Under the pieces are notes generated by a model, which was not told the origin of the DNA, ran no database searches, and saw nothing but the letters and a program-made list of their open reading frames with translations. Shown here piece after piece: positions 41,702 through 50,103 of a DNA stretch of 56,735 nt. Positions within the stretch are counted from its first letter, which is position 1; every line of letters begins with the position of its first letter. The stretch lies in assembly GCA_005789565.1 (NCBI GenBank), contig SXXL01000020.1, positions 1-56,735 of the forward strand, written 5' to 3'. The stretch is from Bacteroidota bacterium (GTDB lineage: Bacteria > Bacteroidota > Bacteroidia > Chitinophagales > Chitinophagaceae). The position numbers were made by a program, and so were the translations under genes.

Positions 41702-43108
41702 TTACGATTGTTTAAGCAGTTGGCGAACTCCGGTATTGGCACCTCCCTCCAGACTCAGGTTCACGGGGGTGTTGGCTTGCCAAGCACCGCGAGTAAAGTC
41801 GGGTACGTCGACCGATTGGCCACGTTTTTTCACCGAACGTTCGCTGAGCGGAACGATCGCACTCCAGGCAGCGGCATCGTATACATCCTGATCAAGGGGT
41901 AAACCATTACGCAGGCAATCGATCAGTCGCCAGTCCATGATGAAATCCATGCCTCCGTGTCCGCCTACTTCTTTGGCAATGGCTCCGATGTGTTTCACGA
42001 TCGGGGGCGTATATTTTTCTTCCAACTTGGCGTATTCTTCTTTGGAGATCGTGGAGTGACCAAATGCGATCCGTTGAGGGGAGGGCCATTTCTGGGCCAT
42101 GCCCTTGGTGCCACTCAATAAGTGTATACGCGAGTAAGGTCGGGGGGTGGAAACATCGTGCTGGATCATCATCGTTTTTCCTTTTACGGTTCGGATGAGG
42201 GTCGTATTCATGTTACCGCGAAAGGATTTTCCTTCATAGGGTTTCCAGATCTCATCTTCGTTGGCTTTTTCCGCGGCCAGCGGTGCCAGGGAGAAATCAG
42301 CGGTGCTGATGCTGGTGAGGTATTCCATTCGATCGCCCCGATTGATGTTGAGGCATTGTGCGATGGGGCCGATGCCGTGTGTCGGGTAGAGGCTTCCGTT
42401 TCGGTTCACATTCTCTTTCAATCGCCATTGATCGGCGTAGGCTTTTTTATTGAACAACCAATCCTTGCTCAGGTCATGGATGTAGGCACCCTCGGCGTGT
42501 ACCAATTCACCCAACAGACCATTGCGGGCCATGTTGAGGGTGAGCAGTTCAAAAAAGTCGTAGCAACAATTCTCCAGCATCATGCAATGACGCTGGGTCT
42601 TTTCGGAGGTTTCTACCAAGGCCCAACAGTCGTCCAGTGTCTGCGCGGCCGGCACTTCCACCGCCACATGTTTGCCGCCTTTCATCGCCCGAAGGGCAAT
42701 GGGGGTATGCAAATGCCAGGGCGTGGGGGTGTAAACCAAGTCAAGTGTTGCTTCGTCGCAAAGTGCCTTCCAGCCATGTTCGCCGACATAGCCAACGGCT
42801 TTGGGTCGGCCGAGCTTGGCCAGGGTTTGTTGTGCTGCTTCGACGCGGTCGGGATATTTATCACAAAGGGCCACGATCTCGACGCCTTCGAGGTAACTCA
42901 GTCGTTCCACGGCATCGCTGCCGCGCATGCCCAGTCCCACGATGCCCACCCGAACCACCTCCAGTTTGGGTGCTCCATATCCGCACATATTGAAAGCAGC
43001 CCGTGTGGTCGGTTGCGGGGTGAGTGCTGCGAGTGCGGGCTCGGTACCGGCTAGCAGCGTAGAGCCGGCGGCGATCTGGCGCAGGAATTTTCGTCGGTTG
43101 GTAGACAT
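41702..43108 (-). CDS. Gfo/Idh/MocA oxidoreductase, GH109-like (alpha-N-acetylgalactosaminidase type)
   Basis: 468 residues from the ATG at 43108 (MSTNRRKFLRQ). A twin-arginine signal (NRRKFLRQIAAGS) implies export. Rossmann motif VGIVGLGMRGSDAV near 68-81, then VALCDKYPDRVE, the GGKHVAVEVPAAQTLDDCW block and YPTHGIGPIAQCLNINRGDRM, all fitting glycoside hydrolase family 109, which uses bound NAD in a redox-assisted hydrolysis. Substrate is a GalNAc glycan in the founding members; not shown here. It is isolated between the desaturase and trmD genes (49 bases after trmD). Confidence 0.88.
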   Translation of the reverse strand: MSTNRRKFLRQIAAGSTLLAGTEPALAALTPQPTTRAAFNMCGYGAPKLEVVRVGIVGLGMRGSDAVERLSYLEGVEIVALCDKYPDRVEAAQQTLAKLGRPKAVGYVGEHGWKALCDEATLDLVYTPTPWHLHTPIALRAMKGGKHVAVEVPAAQTLDDCWALVETSEKTQRHCMMLENCCYDFFELLTLNMARNGLLGELVHAEGAYIHDLSKDWLFNKKAYADQWRLKENVNRNGSLYPTHGIGPIAQCLNINRGDRMEYLTSISTADFSLAPLAAEKANEDEIWKPYEGKSFRGNMNTTLIRTVKGKTMMIQHDVSTPRPYSRIHLLSGTKGMAQKWPSPQRIAFGHSTISKEEYAKLEEKYTPPIVKHIGAIAKEVGGHGGMDFIMDWRLIDCLRNGLPLDQDVYDAAAWSAIVPLSERSVKKRGQSVDVPDFTRGAWQANTPVNLSLEGGANTGVRQLLKQS

Positions 43109-43157
43109 GGTGGATCGGATGAAAAGGGAAGATATCAAATATTCCCGCACGGGTCCA

Positions 43158-43835
43158 TCAGGGTTCGAGCAGGTCGGGGCGGCGTTCCTGCGTGCGCTGC
43201 AGCGATTGTTCGTGTCGCCATTCTTCGATGAGCCGATGGTTTCCGCTCATCAGTACGTCGGGTACTTTCCATCCGCGAAAATCTTCGGGTCGTGTATAGA
43301 CCGGTGGGGCCAGCAGATTATCCTGAAAGGAATCGGTGAGGGCGGAGGTTTCGTCGTTGAGTACTCCCGGGAGCAGCCGACCGATGGCATCCACGATCAG
43401 TGCCGCGGGAATCTCCCCGCCGCTGAGTACAAAATCACCAATGGAAATTTCGAGGGTAATGAAATGATCTCTGATCCGCTGGTCGATCCCTTTGTAGTGT
43501 CCGCAGATCAGGAGTAGATCGCCACCGAGTGAAAGTCGGTTGGCCATGCCCTGATCGAATCGTTTTCCGTCGGGGGTCAGATAGATGATCTGATCGTAGG
43601 TGCGCGATCGGGAGAGTTCTTCGATGGCTTTGGCGAGGGGTTCACACATCATGACCATACCGGCGCCGCCGCCGTAGGAATAGTCGTCCACCTGACCATA
43701 TTCGTTCACGGCCCATTGGCGCAGCGGATGAACGGCGAGGCTGAGCAACCCTTTGTCTTGTGCCCGCTTCATCATGCTGTGGGCGAAAGGGCTTTCCAGC
43801 AGTTCCGGAAGCACGGTCAGAATGTCGATGTGCAT
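43158..43835 (-). CDS. trmD: tRNA (guanine-N1)-methyltransferase
   Basis: 225 residues. A SPOUT-fold enzyme that methylates G37 of tRNAs read by CNN codons, preventing +1 frameshifts. Visible features: MHIDILTVLPELLESPFAHSM, DDYSYGGGAGMVMM, the trefoil-knot SAM site LICGHYKGIDQRI near 110-122, and IGDFVLSGGEIPA near 130-142. It is the end of the ffh-rpsP-rimM-trmD neighbourhood but is separated from rimM by dinB, a dipeptidase and an S4 gene. A full -7 box 4 bases before its ATG gives it its own promoter. Confidence 0.97.
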   Translation of the reverse strand: MHIDILTVLPELLESPFAHSMMKRAQDKGLLSLAVHPLRQWAVNEYGQVDDYSYGGGAGMVMMCEPLAKAIEELSRSRTYDQIIYLTPDGKRFDQGMANRLSLGGDLLLICGHYKGIDQRIRDHFITLEISIGDFVLSGGEIPAALIVDAIGRLLPGVLNDETSALTDSFQDNLLAPPVYTRPEDFRGWKVPDVLMSGNHRLIEEWRHEQSLQRTQERRPDLLEP

Positions 43836-43839
43836 GCGG

Positions 43840-43847
43840 CAAAGATA
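43840..43847 (-). promoter_or_regulatory. -7 box TATCTTTG, 4 nt before the trmD ATG
   Basis: TATCTTTG-CCGC-ATG on the minus strand. Full consensus and the recurrent 4-base spacing. Confidence 0.55.
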
Positions 43848-43867
43848 CCGATCGGCCTATAAAGAGA

Positions 43868-43889
43868 GACCCCCGGGGAACCGGGGGTC
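43868..43889 (-). terminator. Strong GC hairpin between the S4 gene and trmD
   Basis: GACCCCCGG-GGAA-CCGGGGGTC: perfect 9-bp stem with a 4-base loop. On the minus strand it is followed by TCTCTTTATA, a poor U-tract, so termination may be partial or Rho-assisted. It lies after the S4 gene stop (44011) and just before the trmD promoter. The rest of 43890-44010 shows no gene. Confidence 0.6.
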
Positions 43890-44010
43890 GGCCTTGAAAC
43901 AAAAACCAACGATAGCTCCCGAAGGGCTGCCATCTGAATTTCACCTCTGCCACAAACTTACCGGGCAGGGTACAATGAAAGAGGGATCTCCGTCAGCCTA
44001 TGATTTGACC

Positions 44011-44406
44011 TTAATCAGTATCTCCTTCTACGAACGAATCCAGGTCTCTTCGTTCTTTCTTGGTGGGGCGACCGATCTTACTGGGACGTTTGCCACTGAA
44101 AAAGCTGGCCGCCTGGTATTTCAGGCGCTCGAGTTCTTCGGGTGGCGTGATGTCGCGGTAATGCTGTATGGCCAATTCGTGTTTGACACGATTTTGTAAG
44201 AGTCCCGTTACCTTGATCCGCCAGCGTTTTTGTTCGGTGCGTACTTCGTATTCATCTCCCACATGCACATTCTTGCCGGGTTTGGCAGCTTCCTCCTGAT
44301 ACTTCACCTTTCCCTGATTGCACGCGAAGGTGGCGGCAGCTCGGGTCTTGTATAGCCGAATGGCCCAGAGATATTTATCGAGGCGCAGACGAGGGGCGGA
44401 TTCCAT
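44011..44406 (-). CDS. S4-domain RNA-binding protein (Hsp15/HslR-like)
   Basis: 131 residues. N-terminal S4 domain: RLRLDKYLWAIRLYKTRAAA near 6-25, then NQGKVKYQ and a basic C-terminus (SGKRPSKIGRPTKKERRD) suited to RNA. Hsp15 binds free 50S subunits carrying nascent chains after heat stress and recycles them. Its start lies 3 bases after the stop of the dipeptidase gene, so the two are cotranscribed. Confidence 0.9.
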   Translation of the reverse strand: MESAPRLRLDKYLWAIRLYKTRAAATFACNQGKVKYQEEAAKPGKNVHVGDEYEVRTEQKRWRIKVTGLLQNRVKHELAIQHYRDITPPEELERLKYQAASFFSGKRPSKIGRPTKKERRDLDSFVEGDTD

Positions 44407-44409
44407 CGA

Positions 44410-45777
44410 TCAGGATTCGGCAAAGTATTTATGGAAATACGGAATGGTCTCGATCCCTTTGTAATAATTCTCCAGGTTGTATTTCTCGTTCGGCGAATGG
44501 AGGTTATCGTTGTCCAGTCCAAATCCCATGAACACGATCTTGATGCCCAATTCTTTTTCGAGGATCGAACAGATCGGAATGCTGCCACCGCCGCGTACGG
44601 GGATGGGTGTTTTTCCAAAGGTGGTCTCAATGGCCTTCGAGGCGGCCTGGTATCCTTTGGAGTCGATCGGTGTCATGTAGGGTTCACCGCCGTGGTGCAA
44701 CGAGGCCTTGACCACTACGCCGGCCGGCGCTTGGGATTGAAAATAGTGCAGTAGTTTTTCGGTGATCTTTTCGGAGGATTGATTGGGTACCAGGCGTGCC
44801 GAGATCTTCGCATAAGCTTTGGAGGGAAGGACGGTTTTGGCACCTTCGCCGGTGTAGCCTCCCCAGATGCCATTGATCTCGATGGTGGGACGAATGCCGG
44901 TCCGCTCATAGGTCGAATAGCCTTTCTCACCCCAGAGGGCATTGATCCCGAGTTCGCGCCTGTATTCTTTTTCATCGAAGGGTGCCCGGTTGATGAGGGC
45001 GCGCTCAGCTTCACTGGCTTCGACGACGTCGTCATAAAAACCCGGGAGGGTGATGTGGTTGTTCTCGTCGTGGCAGCTGGCGATCATTTTTGCCAGAATC
45101 GTAATGGGATTGGCCACGGCACCTCCATAGGTTCCGCTGTGCAGGTCGCGGTTGGCACCGGTCACTTCCACTTCGATGTAGCTGAGTCCGCGGACCCCTG
45201 TATCCAGTGATGGATTCTCCAAGCTCAGCATGGCGCTGTCGCTGATGAGAATAACATCTGCTTTCAGCAGCGCTTTATTGGCCGATACAAAAGCTGCCAG
45301 GTTTGGAGAACCCACTTCTTCTTCGCCTTCGATCAAAAATTTGATGTTGGTGCAGAGGGAATTGGTTTTATCCATTACCTCCAGGGCTTTGACGTGCATG
45401 TAAAATTGTCCTTTGTCATCGGCCGAGCCGCGGGCAAATACTTTACCGTCTTTGATGACGGGTTCGAAGGGGCCACTGTGCCAGAGTTCCAGTGGTTCGG
45501 GGGGTTGCACATCGTAATGTCCGTACACCAACACGGTGGGTTTGGCCGGGTCGATGATTCGTTCGCCATAGACAACAGGATAACCGGCGGTGGGCAATAC
45601 CTCGGCGCGGGAGCAGCCGGCGGCCAGTAAACTTTTTTGGACGGCTTCCGCGCAACGGATCATATCGGCTTTGTGCTCGGATTTGGCGCTGATGGAGGGG
45701 ATGCGGAGCAGGTCCATCATCTCATTCAAAAATCGTTCTTGGTGTTCTTGTTGATAGGATTTCCAGACGTTTGACAT
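44410..45777 (-). CDS. M20 family dipeptidase/peptidase
   Basis: 455 residues. The M20 di-zinc peptidase pattern is clear: VLVYGHYDVQPPEP near 83-96 (His, Asp), RGSADDKGQ near 116-124 with bridging Asp, the catalytic EGEEEVGSPN near 150-159 and HSPNEKYNLEN near the end with the last His. The length and motifs match the Bacteroidetes carnosinase/CNDP-like dipeptidases. No signal peptide, so it is cytoplasmic. It has its own weak -7 box and is followed by the S4 gene. Confidence 0.93.
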   Translation of the reverse strand: MSNVWKSYQQEHQERFLNEMMDLLRIPSISAKSEHKADMIRCAEAVQKSLLAAGCSRAEVLPTAGYPVVYGERIIDPAKPTVLVYGHYDVQPPEPLELWHSGPFEPVIKDGKVFARGSADDKGQFYMHVKALEVMDKTNSLCTNIKFLIEGEEEVGSPNLAAFVSANKALLKADVILISDSAMLSLENPSLDTGVRGLSYIEVEVTGANRDLHSGTYGGAVANPITILAKMIASCHDENNHITLPGFYDDVVEASEAERALINRAPFDEKEYRRELGINALWGEKGYSTYERTGIRPTIEINGIWGGYTGEGAKTVLPSKAYAKISARLVPNQSSEKITEKLLHYFQSQAPAGVVVKASLHHGGEPYMTPIDSKGYQAASKAIETTFGKTPIPVRGGGSIPICSILEKELGIKIVFMGFGLDNDNLHSPNEKYNLENYYKGIETIPYFHKYFAES

Positions 45778-45796
45778 GGGAAATAAATTAGGTGTA

Positions 45797-45804
45797 CGAA
45801 GATA
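45797..45804 (-). promoter_or_regulatory. Putative -7 box TATCTTCG for the dipeptidase-S4 pair
   Basis: One mismatch to TAnnTTTG, 19 bases before the dipeptidase ATG on the minus strand. Confidence 0.38.
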
Positions 45805-45826
45805 GGAAGAAGCGTGTGGGCCGGCC

Positions 45827-46996
45827 TTATTCCTCGGCGTGCGTGGGGTCGTTCAGGTTGGTGGCCTTGGTGAGGGATTGGCTGCCGTAGCGGTCTTTGA
45901 GTCCGTCTACCGCTTGATAGAGTTTTAGTTTACGGGGCTGATCTTCGAACAAACTCATCTGCAGGGTAAAGGGGATCAGGTGCGAGAAACGCACGCCCAG
46001 CAACCGGATGGGTCGACCCCGTTCGTGCAATTCGGAAAATAATTTTTTCACGTGGGCCAGCAGGTTGTCGTCGAGTGCAGTGTAGGGAATGGTCTCTTGT
46101 TTGGAGACGGTATCAAAATTGGAATAGCGAACCTTCACGGTTACACATCCCGTTAGTTTTTCTTCCTGTCGGAGGGCATAAGCCGTTTTCTCGGTAAGCC
46201 GAACCAATTGTCGGTGTAAAAAATCCTCTTCGAGGTGATCTTCCGAGAAGGTATTCTCATGGCTGATGCTTTTTTGTTCCCAATCGGTGTGTACGGTGGC
46301 CGAGCCGATGCCTTGAGCTTTTTGCCAAAGCGATTCGCCGTGTTGGCCCAGAATTTTTTTCAAGAATTCGATCGGGGTGGCGGCCAGTTCCGCGATGGTA
46401 CGGATGCCCCAGTTCTTGAGTTCTAGTTCTGTTTGTTTTCCCACGCCGTTTATTTTTTCTACGCCGAGAGGCCAGAGAAATGCTTTTTCTTGTCCGGGTT
46501 CAATTTCCAGGAAGCCATTGGGTTTGGCTTCGTTGGTGGCCATTTTGCTGATGAAGCGCGCGGTGGAGAGTCCGCCGGACATGGGCAATCCGGTCTCCCG
46601 GATCACGGTTTCCCGAATCTCGCGGGCGAATTGGGTAACTCCGAAATACTTGTCCATGCCCGTAAGGTCGACATAGAATTCATCGATGCTGGCTTTTTCA
46701 AAGGCCGGCACCCGGTTGGCGATCAGCTCGGTGACCCAGGCCGAATATTTACTGTACTGGTCGCGGCTGTGGTTGGTGACGATGGCGTGGGGACAAAGCT
46801 GCAGCGCTTTTTTCATGGGCATGGCCGAATGAATGCCAAAGGCTCGGGCCTCATAACTGCAGGCGGCCACGACGCCCCGGTCGTATCCACCCACCAGCAC
46901 GGGTTTTCCTTGCAAGGAGGGATTGTTTCGGATCTCGACGGAGACAAAAAAAGAATCTAGGTCGAAGTGGGCAATATGGGAAAGCGGTGTCGACAT
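45827..46996 (-). CDS. dinB: DNA polymerase IV (Y family)
   Basis: 389 residues. Low-fidelity translesion polymerase. Catalytic acidic residues in HFDLDSFFVSVE near 9-20 and KASIDEFYVDLTG near 101-113; the helix-hairpin-helix GVEKINGVGKQTE; and a C-terminal beta-clamp-binding motif QMSLFE near 361-366. It starts one base after the rimM stop, so it is translationally coupled to a ribosome-maturation gene. No LexA-like box was recognised in front of rimM or dinB. Confidence 0.96.
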   Translation of the reverse strand: MSTPLSHIAHFDLDSFFVSVEIRNNPSLQGKPVLVGGYDRGVVAACSYEARAFGIHSAMPMKKALQLCPHAIVTNHSRDQYSKYSAWVTELIANRVPAFEKASIDEFYVDLTGMDKYFGVTQFAREIRETVIRETGLPMSGGLSTARFISKMATNEAKPNGFLEIEPGQEKAFLWPLGVEKINGVGKQTELELKNWGIRTIAELAATPIEFLKKILGQHGESLWQKAQGIGSATVHTDWEQKSISHENTFSEDHLEEDFLHRQLVRLTEKTAYALRQEEKLTGCVTVKVRYSNFDTVSKQETIPYTALDDNLLAHVKKLFSELHERGRPIRLLGVRFSHLIPFTLQMSLFEDQPRKLKLYQAVDGLKDRYGSQSLTKATNLNDPTHAEE

Positions 46997-46997
46997 T

Positions 46998-47516
46998 TTA
47001 CTGCAGATAGATATCGAGCAGTCCCTCCGGCAGCGTAACCGCCACGAGGCGTTTTTTATGATCTACCCGTTCCAGCGTTTCTTCGTGCAGGGGAATAAAG
47101 ACCTCTTTTCCCTCTATTTCCAATCGGCAGAGCAGTTGATGCGGCTGCTCGATCAGTTCCAAGATCTCACCCAGGTCTCGATCGTGCTCGAAGATGTGAT
47201 ATCCCAGCAGGTTGACCGGTGCCGTGCGGGCGGCTTGTTTTTTGAAATCCGCTTCGGTGAGCCAAACGGCTTTTCGGGCCAATCGCTGCGCGGTTTCCTT
47301 GGTGTCGATCCCCTCAAGTTTGACAAGTGTTTCCTCTTCGTTTCGGATCTGGGCTTTTTCCAGGAACCAGGGAATGAATGCCCCTTTTTTCTCCTCGATG
47401 AACAAGGCTTGGATGCCCGGTAGATTGCTGCGCTTTCCCAAATGGTGTTGCAGGATGAGCTCGCCGGTCAGTCCGTGTGATCCTATGATCTTTCCAAGCG
47501 GTAGGTAGGTCGACAT
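46998..47516 (-). CDS. rimM: 16S rRNA processing protein RimM
   Basis: 172 residues. N-terminal RimM domain (PLGKIIGSHGLTGELIL near 6-22) and C-terminal PRC-barrel (LLGYHIFEHDRDLGEIL near 103-119, VFIPLHEETLERVDHKKRLV near 138-157). It helps 30S head assembly, binding r-protein S19. It follows rpsP across a strong terminator, so it may depend on readthrough or an unseen promoter. dinB begins one base after its stop. Confidence 0.94.
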   Translation of the reverse strand: MSTYLPLGKIIGSHGLTGELILQHHLGKRSNLPGIQALFIEEKKGAFIPWFLEKAQIRNEEETLVKLEGIDTKETAQRLARKAVWLTEADFKKQAARTAPVNLLGYHIFEHDRDLGEILELIEQPHQLLCRLEIEGKEVFIPLHEETLERVDHKKRLVAVTLPEGLLDIYLQ

Positions 47517-47553
47517 CGGCTCACAATTTCCGAATTATTCCATTGGTAAAATG

Positions 47554-47585
47554 AAAAATCCCGACAGCTACTGTCGGGATTTTTT
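47554..47585. terminator. Bidirectional terminator between rpsP and rimM
   Basis: AAATCCCGACAG (47556-47567), CTA loop, CTGTCGGGATTT (47571-47582), flanked by A and T tracts on both sides. On the minus strand it lies after rpsP and before rimM, so it should reduce rimM-dinB expression relative to rpsP. Confidence 0.92.
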
Positions 47586-47603
47586 GAATTCGGTAAAGAA
47601 TCA

Positions 47604-48086
47604 TTATTCGGCAGCGGGCACTTCTGCTTCGGCCTCGGGGGCAGCGGGTGCCGCCGGGACTTCTTCTACTTTTCTGGCCACGGGCACACGGGCTGCGGCA
47701 CGGGCCGCTTTTTTCTTGCGGGCCGATTCTTCCTGACGCTTTTTCAATTGCACTTCGTGTTCAGCGGTCCAGGTCGTGAATTTTTGCATGGCAGTGGCGT
47801 CATCGAACAGTCCCAGCGATACACCCCGGAGCAGGTGCTTCAGGTAGAGTACGCCTTTGAAACTGAGGATACGACGAACCGTGTCGGTGGGGGTGGCACC
47901 TTTGTTCAACCACTCCAAAGCCTTCTGCCGATCCAATTGGACGGTGGCCGGGATCGTGAGGGGATTGTAGGTACCTAATTTTTGGATGAACTTACCATCG
48001 CGGGGGGCCCGAGAATCGGCTACGACGATGAAGTAAAAGGGTCTTTTCTTGGACCCGTGTCTTTGCAGACGGATTTTTGCTGACAT
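47604..48086 (-). CDS. rpsP: 30S ribosomal protein S16
   Basis: 160 residues from the ATG at 48086 ([11 protein letters not shown]). The S16 core is in the first 80 residues ([26 protein letters not shown]). The remaining half is a lysine/arginine stretch followed by an Ala/Pro/Glu-rich tail ([20 protein letters not shown]), about twice the length of the E. coli protein; C-terminal extensions of this kind are common in Bacteroidetes. S16 binds 16S rRNA early in 30S assembly. It has its own promoter with a structured leader and ends 19 bases before a strong terminator. Confidence 0.96.
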   Translation of the reverse strand: MSAKIRLQRHGSKKRPFYFIVVADSRAPRDGKFIQKLGTYNPLTIPATVQLDRQKALEWLNKGATPTDTVRRILSFKGVLYLKHLLRGVSLGLFDDATAMQKFTTWTAEHEVQLKKRQEESARKKKAARAAARVPVARKVEEVPAAPAAPEAEAEVPAAE

Positions 48087-48096
48087 AAATAGAAAT

Positions 48097-48135
48097 TTAA
48101 CAGCGTTAACAATAAGGTTCACCGGTAAAAACCGG
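48097..48135 (-). other. Structured leader of rpsP
   Basis: Two inverted repeats: CCGGT-AAAA-ACCGG (48122-48135) and TTAAC-AGC-GTTAA (48097-48109). From the predicted start near 48134 the first hairpin would be the very 5' end of the mRNA. Possible stability or autoregulatory element. Confidence 0.4.
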
Positions 48136-48139
48136 GGGA

Positions 48140-48175
48140 CAAATATACACCAAATCAGGGGTTTGGCGAAAAAAA
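48140..48175 (-). promoter_or_regulatory. rpsP promoter
   Basis: Minus strand: a T-run ending in TTTTC (-33 region, 48168-48175), 20 bases, then TATATTTG (48140-48147), a full TAnnTTTG match. The best-formed two-part Bacteroidetes promoter in the window. It lies between the ffh stop and rpsP. Confidence 0.65.
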
Positions 48176-48177
48176 CA

Positions 48178-49500
48178 TCAACGCATACCCGGCAGGGAGG
48201 GACCAAACTTGCCTAATTTGTTCATATTCTTCATCATACCGCGCATCTGCTCGAATTGCTTGAGGAATTGATTCAGCTCCTGGATGTCTTTTCCGGCGCC
48301 CCGGGCGATCCGTTTTTTCCTGTTTCCATCCAGCAGGTCCGGGTTGGCTCTTTCGGCCGGGGTCATGGAATTGATCAGGGCTTCGATCCCCTTGAAAGCA
48401 TCGTCGCTGATCTCCAGGTCTTTGATCTTACTGCCCACCCCCGGGATCATGCCCAGCAGATCTTTCATGTTGCCCATTTTCTTGATCTGTTCCAGCTGCA
48501 TCTTGAAATCGGCAAAATCAAATTGATTCTTGCGGATCTTGGACTCAAGTTTTTTGGCCTGTACCTCATCGAATTGCGCCTGGGCTTTTTCGACCAGCGA
48601 GGTGATGTCGCCCATCCCCAGGATGCGCTGGGCCATCCGGTCGGGGTAGAAAACATCCAGGGTATCCAACTTCTCCCCGCGGCTGACGAACTTGATGGGC
48701 TTGTTGACGGTGTATTGAACCGAGAGGGCCGCTCCGCCTCGAGTATCGCCATCGAGTTTTGTGAGTACGACACCGGTAAAGTCGAGTCGGTCATTAAAGG
48801 CCTTGGCCGTATTGACCGCATCTTGCCCCGTCATACTGTCCACCACAAACAAGATCTCTTGCGGGGTAACGGCATTGCGGATATCGGCCACTTCCTTCAT
48901 CAATGCTTCGTCGATGGCCAGTCGGCCAGCCGTATCGACGATGACCACGTTGCGATTCAGGGAACGGGCTTGTGCAACGGCCCGTTGGGCGATGCCTACG
49001 GGGTCGGTACTGTCGGTTTCAATATGAACGGGTATGTCGATCTGCTCGCCCAGAACGCGAAGTTGTTCCATGGCAGCGGGACGATACACGTCTGCCGCCA
49101 CGAGCAGCGGTTGAAGGGCTTTTTGTGATTTGAGGTAGAGGGCTAATTTGCCGGAAAAGGTGGTCTTACCGCTACCCTGCAGACCGGCGATCAGGATCAC
49201 GGCCGGATTTCCCTTGGCGTTGAAGTCGGCGGCTTGTCCCCCCATCAGGGCCGTGAGCTCATCTTGGACGATCTTGGTCATCAATTGTCCGGGAGAGATG
49301 GCATTCAGCACTTTTTGTCCCACCGCCTTTTCCTTCACCTTATCGGTGAACTCCTTTGCGATCTTGAAATTCACATCCGCATCCACCAGGGCCCGGCGGA
49401 TGTCTTTGATGGTGGCGGCCACGTTGAGTTCCGTGATCCGGCCCTGTCCGCGGAGGTTCTTGAAGGCGGACTCCAATCGTTCTTGTAAGCTATTGAACAT
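48178..49500 (-). CDS. ffh: Signal recognition particle protein (SRP54)
   Basis: 440 residues from the ATG at 49500 ([10 protein letters not shown]). N-domain helices 1-90, then the GTPase G domain: P-loop [14 protein letters not shown] near 107-120, [16 protein letters not shown] near 190-194, [10 protein letters not shown] near 245-254, and the methionine-rich M domain that binds SRP RNA and signal peptides from about 300 ([36 protein letters not shown] at the end). It targets membrane and exported proteins to FtsY/Sec. It is the first of the minus-strand group ffh-rpsP-rimM-dinB. Confidence 0.97.
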   Translation of the reverse strand: MFNSLQERLESAFKNLRGQGRITELNVAATIKDIRRALVDADVNFKIAKEFTDKVKEKAVGQKVLNAISPGQLMTKIVQDELTALMGGQAADFNAKGNPAVILIAGLQGSGKTTFSGKLALYLKSQKALQPLLVAADVYRPAAMEQLRVLGEQIDIPVHIETDSTDPVGIAQRAVAQARSLNRNVVIVDTAGRLAIDEALMKEVADIRNAVTPQEILFVVDSMTGQDAVNTAKAFNDRLDFTGVVLTKLDGDTRGGAALSVQYTVNKPIKFVSRGEKLDTLDVFYPDRMAQRILGMGDITSLVEKAQAQFDEVQAKKLESKIRKNQFDFADFKMQLEQIKKMGNMKDLLGMIPGVGSKIKDLEISDDAFKGIEALINSMTPAERANPDLLDGNRKKRIARGAGKDIQELNQFLKQFEQMRGMMKNMNKLGKFGPSLPGMR

Positions 49501-49513
49501 ATCTAAGGGAGCG

Positions 49514-49521
49514 CAAAGATA
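49514..49521 (-). promoter_or_regulatory. -7 box TATCTTTG for ffh
   Basis: Full consensus on the minus strand, 13 bases before the ATG at 49500. It supports that start over the upstream in-frame one. Confidence 0.55.
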
Positions 49522-49595
49522 AGCAGCCCCGATGAGCCCCGCATCCCTGATGCCCATCAGGGGTTGACCTACTTAAAAATTACCATAAATTTTTC

Positions 49596-49625
49596 TTGGT
49601 GGGGACCAATTATTCTCTATTATTG
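49596..49625 (+). promoter_or_regulatory. Promoter of the START-like gene
   Basis: TTG (49596-49598), 19 bases, then TATTATTG (49618-49625), one mismatch to TAnnTTTG. It ends 20 bases before the ATG at 49646. Spacing is as expected for the phylum. Confidence 0.48.
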
Positions 49626-49645
49626 CCCCAATCTCTGCGCCTTTC

Positions 49646-50023
49646 ATGAGCAAACAACTTTTCACCATAGAGTTTCCGGTACGCTGTTCGCCTGCCATCC
49701 TGTTTGAATTTCTTTCCACGCCCGCCGGATTGTCGGAGTGGTTTGCCGATCAGGTAGATGAGCGGGATGGTATTTTCTATTTCGGTTGGAACGGCTCGGT
49801 CGAGGCGGCGGAAGTCAAAGAGCGGGAAACCGATAAATTCGTCCGTTACCGCTGGCTCACGTCCCCCGCCGAGGAATATTTTGAGATGCGCATCGAGAAG
49901 TCGGAGATCACCAACCAGACCATTCTGGTCATCAAGGATTTTGCCGACAAGAAAGAGATCAAGGATCAGACCCTTTTGTGGGATCACCAGATCAAAGACC
50001 TTTTTCACCGCCTGGGCAACTAG
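49646..50023 (+). CDS. START-like (SRPBCC) domain protein
   Basis: 125 residues covering one START-like/SRPBCC fold: an N-terminal strand (FTIEFPVRCSPAILFEFL), the pocket loop TPAGLSEWFADQVDE, central strands (FYFGWNGSVEAAEV) and a long C-terminal helix (LLWDHQIKDLFHRLGN). The family is widespread in Bacteroidetes and binds hydrophobic ligands in general; the ligand here is unknown. It precedes the LptF/G gene by 80 bases on the same strand, but that gene has its own -7 box. Confidence 0.85.
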   Translation: MSKQLFTIEFPVRCSPAILFEFLSTPAGLSEWFADQVDERDGIFYFGWNGSVEAAEVKERETDKFVRYRWLTSPAEEYFEMRIEKSEITNQTILVIKDFADKKEIKDQTLLWDHQIKDLFHRLGN

Positions 50024-50082
50024 TCCTTGTTAATCTTATCCCCTTTTCCGTTGGTTCGCGCAGGTGCCGTTGGCCTTTGTTC

Positions 50083-50090
50083 TATTTTTG
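50083..50090 (+). promoter_or_regulatory. -7 box TATTTTTG for the LptF/G gene
   Basis: Full consensus, 13 bases before the ATG at 50104. A TTG lies only 10 bases upstream, so the -33 is unclear. Confidence 0.5.
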
Positions 50091-50103
50091 CCCCACTTCG
50101 GCC

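Noticed and set aside
42122-43054. 310-codon plus-strand ORF opposite the GH109-like gene
   Set aside because: An antisense shadow; the minus-strand frame holds the Rossmann and Tat motifs.
43642-43953. 103-codon minus-strand ORF crossing the trmD promoter
   Set aside because: It runs through the GC hairpin and the trmD -7 box and overlaps trmD out of frame.
48256-49128. 290-codon plus-strand ORF opposite ffh
   Set aside because: A shadow; ffh GTPase motifs are on the minus strand.
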